Counted from the stretch's first letter, positions 9,972 to 21,585 are shown. The stretch is 64,000 nucleotides of DNA from Antedon mediterranea (GCF_964355755.1 NC_092671.1:12051001-12115000); one strand, 5' to 3'. The notes: a model not told the origin generated them from the sequence alone. Made by a program: numbers and translations.

Positions 9972-10685
9972 GATAACAGTATTGGAAGTAATGTGGATTT
10001 TACAAAATTGCTGACTTTATATGGACATAAAGACTCGCGTGCGTGATTTTTGTGCAATAATAGACCTGTACACAAAGAAATTGAAGACGAATATGTTACC
10101 GCAGAGTGATAATGCGCGCAACATCAAGCACAACTTTGAGACAATACATGCAACTTTAGACAATATTTCTGTTGTAATTTGCGTTGCTTTATTGAAAACA
10201 CAAACAGTCCAACCATCGAAACTTTATTTGAATTGTTATTACGTTGAAATGATAAATCTACAAACAAATATTACTATGACATGAACACTTTACATAATAT
10301 TACTTATAAAACAACCACGCCTGGGCAGAAACCGGGATAGAAATGTAATGGCCAATGAAATACATTTGCCACGCAAACGTAAATTAATAATGCAATACTG
10401 TACAAAGACGTAAATTATAATGAAATATTAAGATTCGATGTAAATTACAATATAAGATTCGACTCGCATGTAAATTAATAATAAAATTTATATTGATCTA
10501 ATGCAAACAATACTGTATAAATACAATAGAGATGTAATCATGTAAATTAATAATAAAATACAAATAGCGAACGCAAGTATTAATAATTTATATACAGATT
10601 CGATAGTACATGATTTTTGGCCTATATTCATGCCATACTTTATTTGTTCGACCATACTCCTTTCTGTACGCCATAGGCCATGGCG
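9972..10685. other. Non-coding region upstream of the pseudogene
   Basis: The plus-strand frame at 10021-10284 has no recognisable motif. 10370-10580 is a degenerate array of ATGTAAATTAATAATAAAAT-like segments, four or five divergent copies. Nothing else is seen. Confidence 0.5.
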
Positions 10686-10832
10686 TTGACAATGACAATG
10701 ACAATGATTCTTTATTTCTTTTCAGGGTATGAAAGAACAATCTTTCAATCTTGAAAAAAAACAAACTAAACACTTCCAGACATAATTGTTTTGGTCTTAT
10801 ACAAAATTGATATATCGAAAAGCAACATCTAA

Positions 10833-11870
10833 CTAAAACAAATACAACATTTCATGAATAAATTTAGCTAAGTTTGATAGTTTTTTTTTGGATCTGGTAT
10901 TAAGTAATTGGTGCATTTTGGTTCTATTTGGGCGGGTGATATAATACTTTTGAATGTATATTTGGCGCATGGGAGCAAGTAAGGGGCAAATAAATAAATA
11001 GTGGTATTTGTCTCCAGTATCGTTTTGGTTACATAAAGTACATTTGGTTTTGTGTTCATTACTGTATCTTTTAGAGATCGGAAGTCGACGATTCCCACAT
11101 CTGAACCTGCAGAGATCAATCCTTTCATTATCTTTTAGTAAAATTAATGACTTTTCAAATACTAAAACATCCCTAAAATATCTATAATTATCACACATTG
11201 AATTAAAAAAAACATTGTTACGCCATTCCTGTTTTGAGATGTCACTCAATCAGAGATTAATACTCTTTGCTAACCATTTTTTATTAAAATTATCGAAATC
11301 ATTCCACATTTGGGGCATACCACAATTGTTGAGTACATTTTGAATTTTGCTAGTCCATTGTGAGAGATAAACACCCTGATCATGTAATTTTTTAAGTAAC
11401 CTGAACATAATATTTGACAATTTGCTTTGTTTGCTACTTATGATGCGTACCCAAAACTGTAACATTCTTTTATCAATTACTAATTTAATATTTACTCTAC
11501 CGACTTCACCATAAACCATGCAATTTGCAGTGGATTTATTAAGTTTGAGAATATGCTTTAAAAATTTCCTGTAAAAGACCTCGATTGGCAAAACGAGCTG
11601 GTCAAACAGTTCACACACAATGTCTAACGGAAGATTTAATTGTTTGGCTTTTGTTAACATACTGTACATTGCTCTTTTGGCTTGTGTTACTTGCTTGTCA
11701 ATAGCTTTATTAAATCTGCCATTGAAATTAAAGGTTGTCCCTAAATGAATGTAATCATCTACAATCTCAATTTGTTCATCACCAAACATAAACATGGGTT
11801 TATTTCTAACTTTATCTCTAGAGAAAATAATATTTTTTGTTTTTGTTGTGTTAACTGTGAGGTTCCACAT
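10833..11870 (-). pseudogene. C-terminal region of second LINE with zinc knuckle
   Basis: Two adjacent frames: 11250-11870 (post-RT thumb, with TKTKNIIFSR, DDYIHLGTTFNFNGRF and VLPIEVFYRKFLKHIL) and 10833-11249, with FRCGNRRLPISKRY and the zinc knuckle KCTLCNQNDTGDKYHYLF-IC (C-x2-C...H-x4-C). This knuckle is standard at the end of many invertebrate LINE ORF2 proteins and binds nucleic acid. A frame break near 11250 divides the two. Confidence 0.7.
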
Positions 11871-11893
11871 ACCACAATAGTTATGAATAGCTT

Positions 11894-12592
11894 TTAATGC
11901 TTCTGAAGTTCTGTGGGACTTTCTGCCATAACAATTGTATCATCCGCATACAATAAAACATATAATTTGAGGAAAACTTCTACATCATCATCACTTAAAA
12001 CCTTGTTGAATTCTTTGGATAGGTAATCTAGACCTTTATAGTAACGACTAACAAAAAATTCAAAATCATTAAGGTAAATCGCAATAAAAAGTGCTGACAA
12101 GTTTTTCCCTTGTCGTACTCCAATATTACATGAGAAACAATCGGAAATTAAACCATTCAATTTGACACAAGACTTGGCCGTTGCATACATATTATAAATA
12201 ACAGTAATAACTTTACCATTTATGCCACATGAAATTAATTTGCTCCAGAAAGACGATCTGTCAACTAAGTCGTACGCTTTCTTATAGATAATGAATGCGC
12301 AAAACAACCTTTTGTGTTTGTTTAAATATAGTTAAATTATGGAGTGTAAAACTAGTATATTATCATTAGTTGAGTACTCATCCCTAAATCCTGCTTGTTC
12401 TTCGCCCATAATACCTTCGATGTAAGAAGAGAGTCGATTGTTAATAGTTGCCGTAAACAATTTCCCCATACAGCTAAGTAGGGTGATCCCTCGATAGTTA
12501 TCAGGATCATTGGGGGAACCCTTCTTTTTGTAGGTGGGCACAATAATTCCGATGCACCAGTCTTGTGGCACTACACCCGAATCAAGAATCAA
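11894..12592 (-). pseudogene. Reverse transcriptase core of second LINE (two frames)
   Basis: The upstream frame (12332-12592) has VPQDWCIGIIVPTYKKKG, DPDNYRGITLLSCMGKLF and EEQAGFRDEYSTNDNIL. The downstream frame (11894-12307) has IYKKAYDLVDR (motif A), IGVRQGKNLSALF (motif B) and LLYADDTIVMAE (motif C, intact YADD). A frameshift near 12310-12330 separates them. The 'VRQG.NLS.LLFAIYLNDFE' style is distinct from the first LINE, so this is a different lineage. I cannot assign the clade with confidence. Confidence 0.75.
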
Positions 12593-13061
12593 GTTAAATA
12601 ATCAAGTAATTAATTCAATTAATTCCACAGGGCTGTTTTTTAGGTATTCGTTGATTATGTTATCAATACCAGCTCCTTTATTGTTACGCAGTTTGCTAAT
12701 TGATACTTTAATTTCTTCTGCAGTAAATGGCATATTAATGTATTCATTTATTGAATGGTCTATTTTCCTTGGGTCAAAATCAATACCCTCGTTATCTTTA
12801 CTTTCACTTAATTTTTTTAAGTGTTCTAAATATACCTACGGTAAACTTATATCGGCATTTTTTACATTTTTGTTCAGAATAGCCCAATAATTTTTAGGAT
12901 TGTGTGTTTTTAGATTTCTTAATTTCTTGTTCAATTCTTTATAATATTTTTTTTGTTCGCCCTTAATGAATTTTTTATATACTTTTGCTTTATTTTTTAA
13001 TAGTTCTGTTGCCTCTGTTGAATTAATTTTTTAAAGTTAATTTTTTCCTTTACATTCTTTA

Positions 13062-13735
13062 TTAAACCATGGCTTGTTTGAAGTGGGCTTTCTTTTTTTT
13101 ACCAGGAGTATTAGGTATATTTAGTTTTTTAGCTGAAACCACATATATGTTATTTAAGTCCTTAACTAAAGAATCCATCTCGTCATTTGATATATTATTA
13201 GCGTTCATTTCATACATTTTTGTGTTCAGGTTAGTTATAGGAACTCTATCGCATGCATAATGAAATGGCATTGCCAGACTGTGATTCCAGGTGGTTTTAA
13301 CAGTTACATAATCATTATTTCTAACAATGGTATCCTTTGTCTTAACTGAAGGCGAGGAGGGGGAATGTGAGTGGGTTTGGTTGGGTTTAATTATTTTAAT
13401 AGTTAGTTTTAATGGTGAGAGTATATCCGATAAGGTCTTATCTAGAGTGTCAAGCTCAAATAATTCTATTTTAGGAAATAGTCTCGGGAAAGCAAGTACA
13501 TAATCTACAACACTACCACCACCTTTGTGGCATGTTACTTTACCAATTTCCTTATCAACACCACATCTGCCATTTACAATTAAAAGGTTTAAATTTCTAC
13601 ACATTTGAACCAGCTTTCGACCATTGTTATTAACTAGGTGATCATTATTAAATCTTTTAACTTCAATCCCAAGGTCTTCAAGTTTTGATTTGGTAGAGAA
13701 TATGTCCTCTTCTTCTGTGTCGATGCCAGATTTTA
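13062..13735 (-). pseudogene. Endonuclease C-terminal part and linker of second LINE
   Basis: The frame reads through FNNDHLVNNNGRKLVQMC and NLNLLIVNGRCGVDKEIG to GGGSVVDYVLAFPRLF and TLSDILSPLKLTI. 'RK...C...NL.I.NGR...D..G..T......VVDYVL....LF.....F......SDH.P' is the C-terminal half of the apurinic-type LINE endonuclease. The final catalytic DH dipeptide is here DI, so even this part is probably inactive. The frame continues upstream to the truncation point at 13735. Confidence 0.65.
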
Positions 13736-14606
13736 TTTATTTATTTATTCATAAGAATCACCTTTATATCGGTGGCACACATTATCAGTTAATGGTGCAT
13801 CCATTCTACAGACAAAATACAAAGAAACATCAAGGTACAAAGTTCTAAATACTAACACATAACATCAGAACAAAATGTAAACTAATTAATTAATTAATTA
13901 GATCTGTATGAAAATACATAATACGTAAACTGTATGTACAATATATATAACTTACAAAAATAAAAAAAGAACAACAAAAATATATGATAATAAAGAAGTA
14001 AAAATAAATAAATAAAACTTACAGATACATCCTCATAGAGATATCTGTAGCTTGTTTACTATATTAATCAATTAGTTGAGAGAGGCAATGTTGGTAAAAT
14101 TGTAGATCTAGTAACCCATGCTTTTATTAAATATTTTTTACAATAAAAATCAAAGATTTCTCCTAATGTTTCATTTTGAGTAAATAAATTGTCTAGCAAA
14201 AAGTGGTGTTTTAATTCTTGAGATCCACAATTAAAATTATTCCAGTAAATACTTAAATTATTGTCTATGAGGTTGTCTTACATAATCCTGTGTTATGACT
14301 TGACCAGGATTGTCTACGACCCTCAAGATCTAGAGAGTTTGATCTTGCTTTAAATTTTAAATTAATACTCTTAAAATTAGTTTTATCTAATAAATATTGT
14401 TCAAGGTTTGGAGTTCCTTTATACATAGTATATTCTGTTAACGTTGTTTTGCATTGGGCCTTTGAAAACCACTCGTTATGATCAACCTGTTTATTATTTT
14501 TCCTAAATGGCTTTATCCAGTTAGTAGATGGTTCTTGATTAAATTTGTCTATAAAATTTGTTTTATTTAAAATATCTTTTACATTGTCATTAATAGACGG
14601 CGACAT
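13736..14606 (-). mobile_element. Third LINE fragment (C-terminus and 3' UTR)
   Basis: The frame 14265-14606 includes TPNLEQYLLDKTNFKSINLK and FKARSNSLDLEGRRQSW, clearly homologous to the C-terminal frame of the plus-strand element at 24253-24939 (FPNLEKYLLDKTHF...KLRSNTLPLDCKTYKW). Another frame downstream continues ELKHHFLLDN and IFDFYCKKYLIKAW before a stop. The 3' end is the tail AATAAATAAATAAATAAAA at 13736. Only the last part of ORF2 remains, and it starts at an ATG (14606) that is shared with the tandem monomers next door. Confidence 0.7.
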
Positions 14607-14705
14607 TAATCAATTATAAACATTGTTTTTTTGGTATTTATTTAGTTTCTATTTTGTTTTATTTTGCTTTTGGTTGTTTTCAGTTTATTTTTTGTTAGCT
14701 TTCAG

Positions 14706-14921
14706 TTATTTCCAACTAAACGGAACAATTTTTTTTGATAGAAGAATAATTAACAAGTGGAACTCGCTGCCCGAATTGGTTGTCAATAGCAAGAGTGTAA
14801 ACTCATTCAAAAACAAACTTGACAAACACACACACACATATGAGAGAAGAGGCTCCTTACGAGTTTAAAAACTCATTGCCTTTTAACTTTACTAAAGGTA
14901 AGAATTACTAAAGGTAAGAAT
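14706..14921 (+). pseudogene. Short LINE 3'-end insertion in monomer 1, with target-site duplication
   Basis: The insert encodes FFDRRIINKWNSLPELVV and VNSFKNKLDKH, the terminal residues of a CR1/L2-type reverse transcriptase, followed by a CA repeat and the tandem tail ACTAAAGGTAAGAATT. It is flanked by TTTCAG on both sides (14700-14705 and 14922-14927). Monomer 2 has the empty site at 15942-15947 with one TTTCAG. This proves a genuine retrotransposition with a 6-bp target duplication, 5'-truncated to about 216 bp. Confidence 0.85.
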
Positions 14922-16548
14922 TTTCAGTGGTTTTCAGTAATTAGCCTACCCCATTCTACTTGGCCTGCTGAAGGAAACATTAACAAGATAGGCCTAGGCC
15001 TGGTTAGTTTACAAAATATTTCAGTTTAAATTACTTATTTCCCTAATAATATTTGGAGAAAATTATTATTACGGTAAATTTCAACAATATCATAGACTGT
15101 AAAAACATGTATCAAAATTAAAGAATGTACTATTATCAATGAATTTAAGAACAAAATCTACAGTATAGAATTCCAGGCCTAGGCGCGCCATACACCCATT
15201 AAGAAGACAATTACAGTAGCCTATATAGGACAAGTTTAAAATCTTTAGATATACACATAATAATCAAATTGTTGTTGTTTTTAGTATTTTTTTACATTAC
15301 TTTCAGTAATTTTAGGTTGTTGTTTTTTTCAGTAACTTAGCTTTTTCCATTCTACTTAGGCCTACTGAATGAAACATGTATAACTTTTTAGGCTAGCTAA
15401 AAAAAAACAATATTTAAGTTTAAATTACTTACTAGCTTCAAATTATTTGGGTAAAATTATTATCACGGTAAGTTTCAACAATATCGTAGACTGTAAAAAC
15501 ATGTATAAAAATTAAAGAATAAACTATTATCAATGAATTTAAGAACAAAATCTACAGTATCCAATTTCAGGCCTAGGCCATACACCCATAAAGAAGACAA
15601 TTACAGTAGCCTATATAGGCCAAGTTTAACAATGAAAAGTGTTTAGATATACATATAATAATACAAGTTCAGGACCTGTACAAAGATAAATTTGAAGAAA
15701 AAAAACCCGCTAAGTAATTTAACTTGCATAAATAAATATTTGTATTAAGAAAGTGCGAGTTTTTTCTGTAATAACAACATCTGATAAATCAACATACCTC
15801 ATTAATAGAGGGCGACATTGCTAAAATAAAAATTATAAACATTGTTTTTTTTTGGTATTTATTTAGTTTATATTTTGTTTTCGTTTGGTTTTCGGTTGTT
15901 TTCAGCTGCTTTTGGTTGTTTTCAGTTTATTTTCTGTTAGCTTTCAGTGGTTTTCAGTAATTAGCCTGCCCCATTCTACTTGGCCTGCTGAAGGAAACAT
16001 TAACAAGATAGGCCTAGGCCTAGTTAGTTTACAAAATATTTCAGTTTAAATTACTTATTTCCTTAATAATATTTGGATAAAATTATTATTACGGTAAATT
16101 TCAACAATATCATAGACTGTAAAAACATGTATCAAAATTAAAGAATGTACTATTATCAATGAATTTAAGAACAAAATCTACAGTATACAATTTCAGGCCT
16201 AGGACATACACCCATTAATTAAGAATACAATTATAGTAGCCTATATAGACCAAGTTTAACAATGAAAAATGTTTAGATATACATATAATAATAAAAGTTC
16301 AGGACCTGTACAATAATAATTTTGAAAAAAAAAAACCCGCTAATTAATTTAACTTGCATAAATAAATATTCGTATTAATAAAGTGCAAGTTTTTTTCTGT
16401 AATAACAACATCTGATAAATCAACATACCTCATTAATAGACGGCGACATTAATCAATTACAAACATTGTTTTTTTGGTATTTATTTAGTTTCTATTTTGT
16501 TTTCTTTTGCTTTTGGTTGTTTTCAGTTTATTTTCTGTTAGCTTTCAG

Positions 16549-16777
16549 TTATTTCCAACTAAACGGAAAAATGTTTTTTGATAGAAGAATAATTAACAAG
16601 TGGAACTCGCTGCCCGAATTGGTTGTCAATATCAAGAGTGTAAACTCATTCAAAAACAAACTTGACAAACACACACACACACACACACACACACATATGA
16701 GAGAAGAGGCTCCATACGAGTTTAAAAACTCATTGCCTCTTAACTTTACTAAAGGTAAGAATTACTAAAGGTAAGAA
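16549..16777 (+). pseudogene. Same LINE insertion carried in monomer 3
   Basis: Nearly identical to the insertion at 14706-14921, at the same position in the monomer, but with a longer CA microsatellite (16670-16695). Because position and truncation point are identical, the two copies arose by duplication of a monomer that already had the insertion, not by two insertions. Confidence 0.85.
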
Positions 16778-17148
16778 TTTCCAGTGGTTTTCAGTAATTA
16801 GCCTACCCCATTCTACTTGGCCTGCTGAAGGAAACATTAACAAGATAGGCCTAGGCCTGGTTAGTTTACAAAATATTTCAGTTTAAATTACTTATTTCCC
16901 TAATAATATTTGGATAACATTATTATTACGGTAAATTTCAACAATATCATAGACTGTAAAAACATGTATCAAAATTAAAGAATGTACTATTATCAATGAA
17001 TTTAAGAACAAAATCTACAGTATACAATTTCAGGCCTAGGACATACACCCATTAATTAAGAATACAATAGTAGCCTATATAGACCAAGTTTAACAATGAA
17101 AAATTTTTAGATATACCTGTACAATAATAATAAAAAAAACTAGAATTT

Positions 17149-18472
17149 AATTCGTCACTTTGACGAATTATAGGTGATCATTTTTATCATTTTGATAAAA
17201 TTAACATTTTTTAAACATGCATGTACGTTAACATACGATCGTTAAAAGTTGATGTACGCCACGTCACGTGCATGACCTTGAAACGCGCAACTTTTTATTT
17301 GCTAATATTTTTACCCTTGACCTGAAGTTTACCTGTAGTGAATTTCATTAATATGTCATAATGAATTATGGAGATATGATTGATAATGTGATTTCACAAA
17401 ATGGCGTATAAATGACGTCACGGATGAGTGATCACGCTGGAAAGCTCATTAGGATTAAGTTATATTATTTGAAAGATATTCTGAAATGTTGGTAATCATT
17501 GACATTAAACTTTTTGAGATAATTGTTACACAAAATAGTGTACAGAAACAATAAAAATACTATACATGAAACTCGTCACTTTGACGAGTTAGTTATCCGC
17601 ACGACAAACGCCACGTGCACGTCATACGTTGGACACAAAAAGATTATGGCATATTGACATGAACTGAAGAGTATAATATGTTGTTAGTGCTAAATGCTGT
17701 ATATTTTGTGTCATATACTATTTACAGTATACATAGTATAATCTGTATACATATTAATACAGTGTAGGATAGGCGAAATTACGGGTCCCGTCATTTATTC
17801 CAATTTTTAACATGGTGACGGTATCAAAATGAAACACTAAAATAGCAATTTCGGAGGGAAATTATCTCAGCAACAACATATTAACGTGTAGAAGAAATTT
17901 GAATACGTAAAATAATAATGCGCGCTCTTTTAAATGTAATGAACTATGACGCAAAATATGAAAATACGACTTTTTTTATTTAACTGGCCATATGATAACG
18001 TCACAACATCCGATTGGAAAAATTTTTACATGATTTCGTATCTACAATCCAATAGCTTCCAGAAAACGTTTTAATCGTGATTATCACATTTTATTCTTAC
18101 GAGCTATAATAACAGATTAAAATTTACTGTAAAGATTAAATTAATGCCACATGTAATTTAAATTTTTAGGCATGATGACGTCATAACAATTAAAATATTT
18201 TTAACTCATGCGAAAGATAGTTGATTGACCTAGACAATATCAAAATCTGGGTGAAAATGGAAAATGTATAAGTGGAGATGCGCTCTATTAAATGTGAGGA
18301 GCTATGACGAAAGATACAAAAATCCTCAATTTTATATTCGCGTGGCCAAACGATGACGTTAAAATGTCCGGTTAGCCATATTAATACATGATCCGATATC
18401 TACAACTCATCAACTTCCAGAATATGTCATCCACAAAAAGTTGACCGTGTAGTTTAGAAATTACGACTGTTT
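17149..18472. repeat. Hairpin-bounded dispersed repeat, copy 2
   Basis: Homologous to 602-2658. It has a variant hairpin with stem AATTCGTCA at 17149-17169 and the standard AACTCGTCA hairpin at 17570-17590. It shares the GTGCACGTCATACGTT, TGTATATTTTGTGTCATATA, CTGGCCATATGAT and TCCGGTTAGCCATATT segments. Two perfect TGACGTCA octamers occur (17413, 18176). The block ends where the integrase coding sequence of the Gypsy element begins, at about 18473, so it either inserted into or recombined with that element. Confidence 0.7.
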
Positions 18473-18883
18473 AAAACAACATAGTGTTTGTTGTTCCACT
18501 CAAACAGGTCAGATGCTACGATCTGTTAAGGAAGGTCTGGAATAGGGTGCAATTTCAGTGGTTCCTTTTGTTGATGTGGTTTTAGTGCATTGCATATTTT
18601 ACAGTTCTCTACAAATTTGTGTATGTCACTCTGCATTGTGGGCCAGTAAACGATGGCCCTTGCACACCTCGTTGTCGCTTCTACCCCAATATGTCCACCA
18701 TGAAGGACTTTTAACATATTCCTGTTGCAGTGATTTGGGAATCATGGCTTTGTGAGACTTCATTATAATGTTATCTTGAACTGTTATTTCGTCTCTATAT
18801 GGAAAGAATTTCCAAATTTCGATCGGGTAGTTCAATTGCCTAGTCGGCCACCCTTTTATAATAACGTTTTTAAGAAGCTGCAT
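18473..18883 (-). pseudogene. Gypsy integrase N-terminal part (truncated)
   Basis: Two frames: 18626-18883 (ending IIMKSHKAMIPKSLQQEY) and 18526-18717, with VLHGGHIGVEATTRCARAI, YWPTMQSDI and VENCKICN. The H-x3-H...C-x2-C zinc-binding domain of retroelement integrases is complete across the frame break near 18715. After LHPIPDLP a stop precedes QIVASDLFEWNNKHY, the first strand of the catalytic core, and similarity ends there. Confidence 0.8.
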
Positions 18884-18925
18884 TTCTTCGTCTTTGATTG
18901 TAGCTGCTTTTAATTCGTCTTTTCG

Positions 18926-19966
18926 TCACTCTGATATTTGTGATAGTGTCATTACTTCATATTCAAGATCGATGTGTTCTGTTGACTTGCAGGGTGCCCT
19001 TGACAGCGTGTCTGCCAGGTGTAATTCGGAACCTCTTTTGTAAACAAGTGTAAAATTGTAGCGAAGAAGTTGCATCATCATCTTTTGAAGTCTTGCCGGG
19101 GCCTTATGTAAAGGTTTTTTCATTATGGTTACAAGTGGCTGATGATCTGTTTCGATGGTAACATGCTTTCCATAGATGTATTGGTGAAATGTTGTCGTAG
19201 CAAACACAATACTTAATAGCTCTTTTTCGATTTGTGCATAGTTTTGTTCTGTGCTTGTCATTGTTTTTGAGGCAAAGGCAATTGGTTTTCGTTCTTGTAG
19301 GCAACCACAACCCAGTACATACTTTGAGGCATCACAAGTTAGTGTGATTTCTTTATTCACATCGTTAAATGCAAGGACTGGTGGTGAGATTAGCTTTTGC
19401 TTTAATCTTTCAAATGAGCTTTGATAATGTGGTTCCCATTTCCATATTACGTCCTGACGAAGCAGCTCTCGTAGTGGGGCTGTCATTTCACTGAAGTTGG
19501 TGTCTACGAACTTGGACAGATAGTTTAGCATTCCCAGAAACCTGCTCAGCTCGGTTTGGTTTTCAGGTGGTGGTATTTCAACAATTGCTGGTACTTTTGT
19601 CGGGTCTGGTTTGATTCCATCTGTAGTTATTAGGTGTCCAACGTAAGATACTTGGCTTGTTCTGAATCTGCATTTGGCCTTGTTCAGTTTTAGGTTTACT
19701 TCTTTGATTCTAGTTAAAACTTTGTCTAACTTCTCATTGTGATCCGCCATGTCAATTCCTCCTATTAGAAGGTCATCCACTATTATTTCGCATGGGTATC
19801 CTTCAAAGAGTGTCTCCATTGCCCTTTGGTATACTTCGCTTCCACTGTTTACTCCGTATGGTAGCCGTAAGTATTTGAATCTTCCTAGTGGAGTGTTAAA
19901 ACAGGTCAGGTTTGTTGATTCATCATCGAGTGGAAGCTGCCAAAAGGATTTTTTAGCATCGAGCAC
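18926..19966 (-). pseudogene. Gypsy reverse transcriptase and RNase H
   Basis: The frame starts within the RT core: LDAKKSFWQLPLDDEST (motif A, catalytic Asp), GVNSGSEVYQRAME, IIVDDLLIGG (catalytic VDD), GHLITTDGIKPDPTKV, FLGMLNYLSKFV. The RNase H follows with LTCDASKYVLGCGCLQ, KPIAFASKTMT, QNYAQIEKELLSIVFA and ETDHQPLV, then HLADTLSRAP. All catalytic acidic residues are visible. The Met is an internal residue; the true frame is joined to the upstream one through a one-base loss in a T-run near 19975. Confidence 0.85.
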
Positions 19967-20630
19967 AGTAAAACCTTACAGTTTGCAAGATTCATTGTCG
20001 CTTGTTCTATTGTACGCATGGGGTGGTGTGGCCTTTTTAAGGCTTTGTTTAGATCACGGGGATCGATACATAATCTTATGTCATCAGTGTTTTTCTTTTT
20101 GGTTACAACCATTGAAGAAACCCAATCGGTGGATTCTTCTACTGGTGTTATGACACCAAGATCTGTCATTCTCTTAAGCTCGGTTTTTACTTTTTCTTCC
20201 ATGGGTTTGGGCACACGCCTTGGTGGTCGAATGATTGGTGGTATATCTGGATCAATTTTCATTTTATATTTTAAAGGCAGATTGCCTAATTTGCCATCAA
20301 ACACTTCTGAAAATTTTGTAATCTCGGGAGCTTCAGCATCGGCTAGCTCGTGTACAATATCATCATTGATAGTTATGAGGTTCAGTTTCAGAGAGTCGTC
20401 AAGTCCTAGAATAGGTGAGCAGTTTTCTTTCACTATGTAGAAGCTTGTGTTGTATGTTTTACCAGCGACAGTTATTGTTAGGTTTATTTGTCCCATTGTA
20501 TGAATAATTGTACCACCGAAAGCTCTTAGGCTGGCACGCTTTGTGCTGTCAATTGCAGCTTCTTGTCCAATACCTTGTATCATGTGATATGGTAAGACAT
20601 TACACTTGGCACCTGTGTCTAACTTTAGAG
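19906..20630 (-). pseudogene. Gypsy protease and N-terminal reverse transcriptase
   Basis: Upstream of the Met at 20583 the frame stays open and includes LKLDTGAKCNVLPYHMI, the aspartic protease active-site motif DTGA. Then come ILGLDDSLKLNLI and the RT entry DIPPIIRPPRRVPKPMEEKV, ITPVEESTDWVSSMVVT and IRLCIDPRDLNKALKR. The frame breaks at about 19970, before motif A. Confidence 0.8.
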
Positions 20631-21585
20631 TTAGAGGTTTGCTGCGTGTGGTGACGTTACCCTTGATATCATTTGCTTTATTGAGTAGGTCGATTTCAAT
20701 TCCATTTCATAATCACATTCGTCACTTTCAGGCAATTGGCTAATTTCTTGGACATTTTTGTAACGCGAGTAGCTTGGACGCCTTTGCTCCTGTCGGACAC
20801 AGTCGTCTGCATAGTGCCGATTTGCTGTTCTGCTTTGACATAATATAGCAAAATGACCTGTCCTGTCACATTTTCTGCACCTGGCACCAAATGCCGGGCA
20901 GTTTCTACGAGAGTGTGATTTTCCACAGCGAGTACAGTCTTTAATCCATGAGTTGGGACTAGGCCTAGTGGTACTACTAATATTGTTGTTATTACCTGTT
21001 GGTGTACCGGAGATGGTCAACTTTTCTACTGAATTGGTCATAGCACCAGTAAACATTTCACTTGATTTGGCAGTGGCCTCGTGTATCTGGCAGATTTGTA
21101 TAGCTTTTTCTAGTTTTAGGACTTTTTCTCGGAGGAGGGCCTTTCTGACCCTATCGTTGTCTATCCCTACGACTATTCTATCTCTGATTAACTTATCTCG
21201 TAACTCACCAAATTCGCACGTTCCTGCTAATTTCTTGAGTGTGGTGACGTATGTTTGTATAGATTCTCCACTACTCTTATTTGTTGTGTTAAACTTGTGC
21301 CTTTCAATGACAATGTTTCTCGGTGGTGTGCAATGTGCTTTGAATTTTTTTTTTACAATGTCAAGGTTTACCTTTGCTTCTTCGTTCTCAAAATCAAATG
21401 ACCTGTAGCGTTCGATTGCCTCCTCGCCTGCTATATTTAGAAATATGAAGCACTTCTCCTTGTCATTTTTTTGTACCGTGGGCGGCTGCTAGATACACGT
21501 CAAAATCTAGTTCGAATTTTCGCCAATTTTTGGCAACGTTTCCTTCAAAACTTAGTTGGTTAGGTCTCCTAAAGGTCTCGCCCAT
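20631..21585 (-). pseudogene. Gypsy gag with two zinc knuckles (frameshifted)
   Basis: Begins MGETFRRPNQLSFEGNVAKN at 21585, just inside the primer-binding site, and reads WRKFELDFDVYLAA. One extra A in a run of seven (near 21470) shifts it; the next frame continues KCFIFLNIAGEEAIERYRSF through to the nucleocapsid, with DCTRCGKSHSRRNCPAFGAR and CRKCDRTGHFAILC (two CxxC-x4-H-x4-C knuckles). A frame change near 20705 leads towards the protease; it could be a natural gag-pol frameshift or a mutation. Confidence 0.8.

Larger units (their letters stand above)
10686..13735 (-). mobile_element. Second LINE, 5'-truncated and decayed
   Basis: A minus-strand non-LTR retrotransposon ending in a tandem TTGTCA tail (CATTGTCATTGTCATTGTCA, complement of 10685-10705). 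It spans the endonuclease C-part (13062-13735), reverse transcriptase (11894-12592) and a C-terminal zinc-knuckle region (10833-11870), with at least four frameshifts or stops. The 5' end at 13735 cuts into the endonuclease domain, immediately after the AATAAATAAATAAATAAAA tail of the next element, so the two copies sit head to tail. Confidence 0.8.
14585..17146. repeat. Tandem array of related monomers, 0.6-1.2 kb
   Basis: Three units start with a near-identical segment: CATTAATAGACGGCGACATT at about 14589 and 16432, and CATTAATAGAGGGCGACATT at about 15811. Each continues into a body with the TAGGCCTAGGCCT block, then GTAAATTTCAACAATATCAT, then AAAAACATGTATCAAAATTA. Unit 1 (14585-15807) holds the body twice, units 2 and 3 once. 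On the minus strand each unit boundary carries ATGTCGCC[G/C]TCTATTAATGA; at 15.8 and 16.4 kb this runs straight into a GTATGT splice-donor-like hexamer. Because the array lies directly upstream of the third LINE and shares its ATG, it may be that element's 5' promoter monomers. This is inference. Confidence 0.7.

Noticed and set aside
10021-10284. 87-codon plus-strand frame.
   Set aside because: No motif, no signal peptide, no splice or repeat context. Expected by chance in this much sequence.
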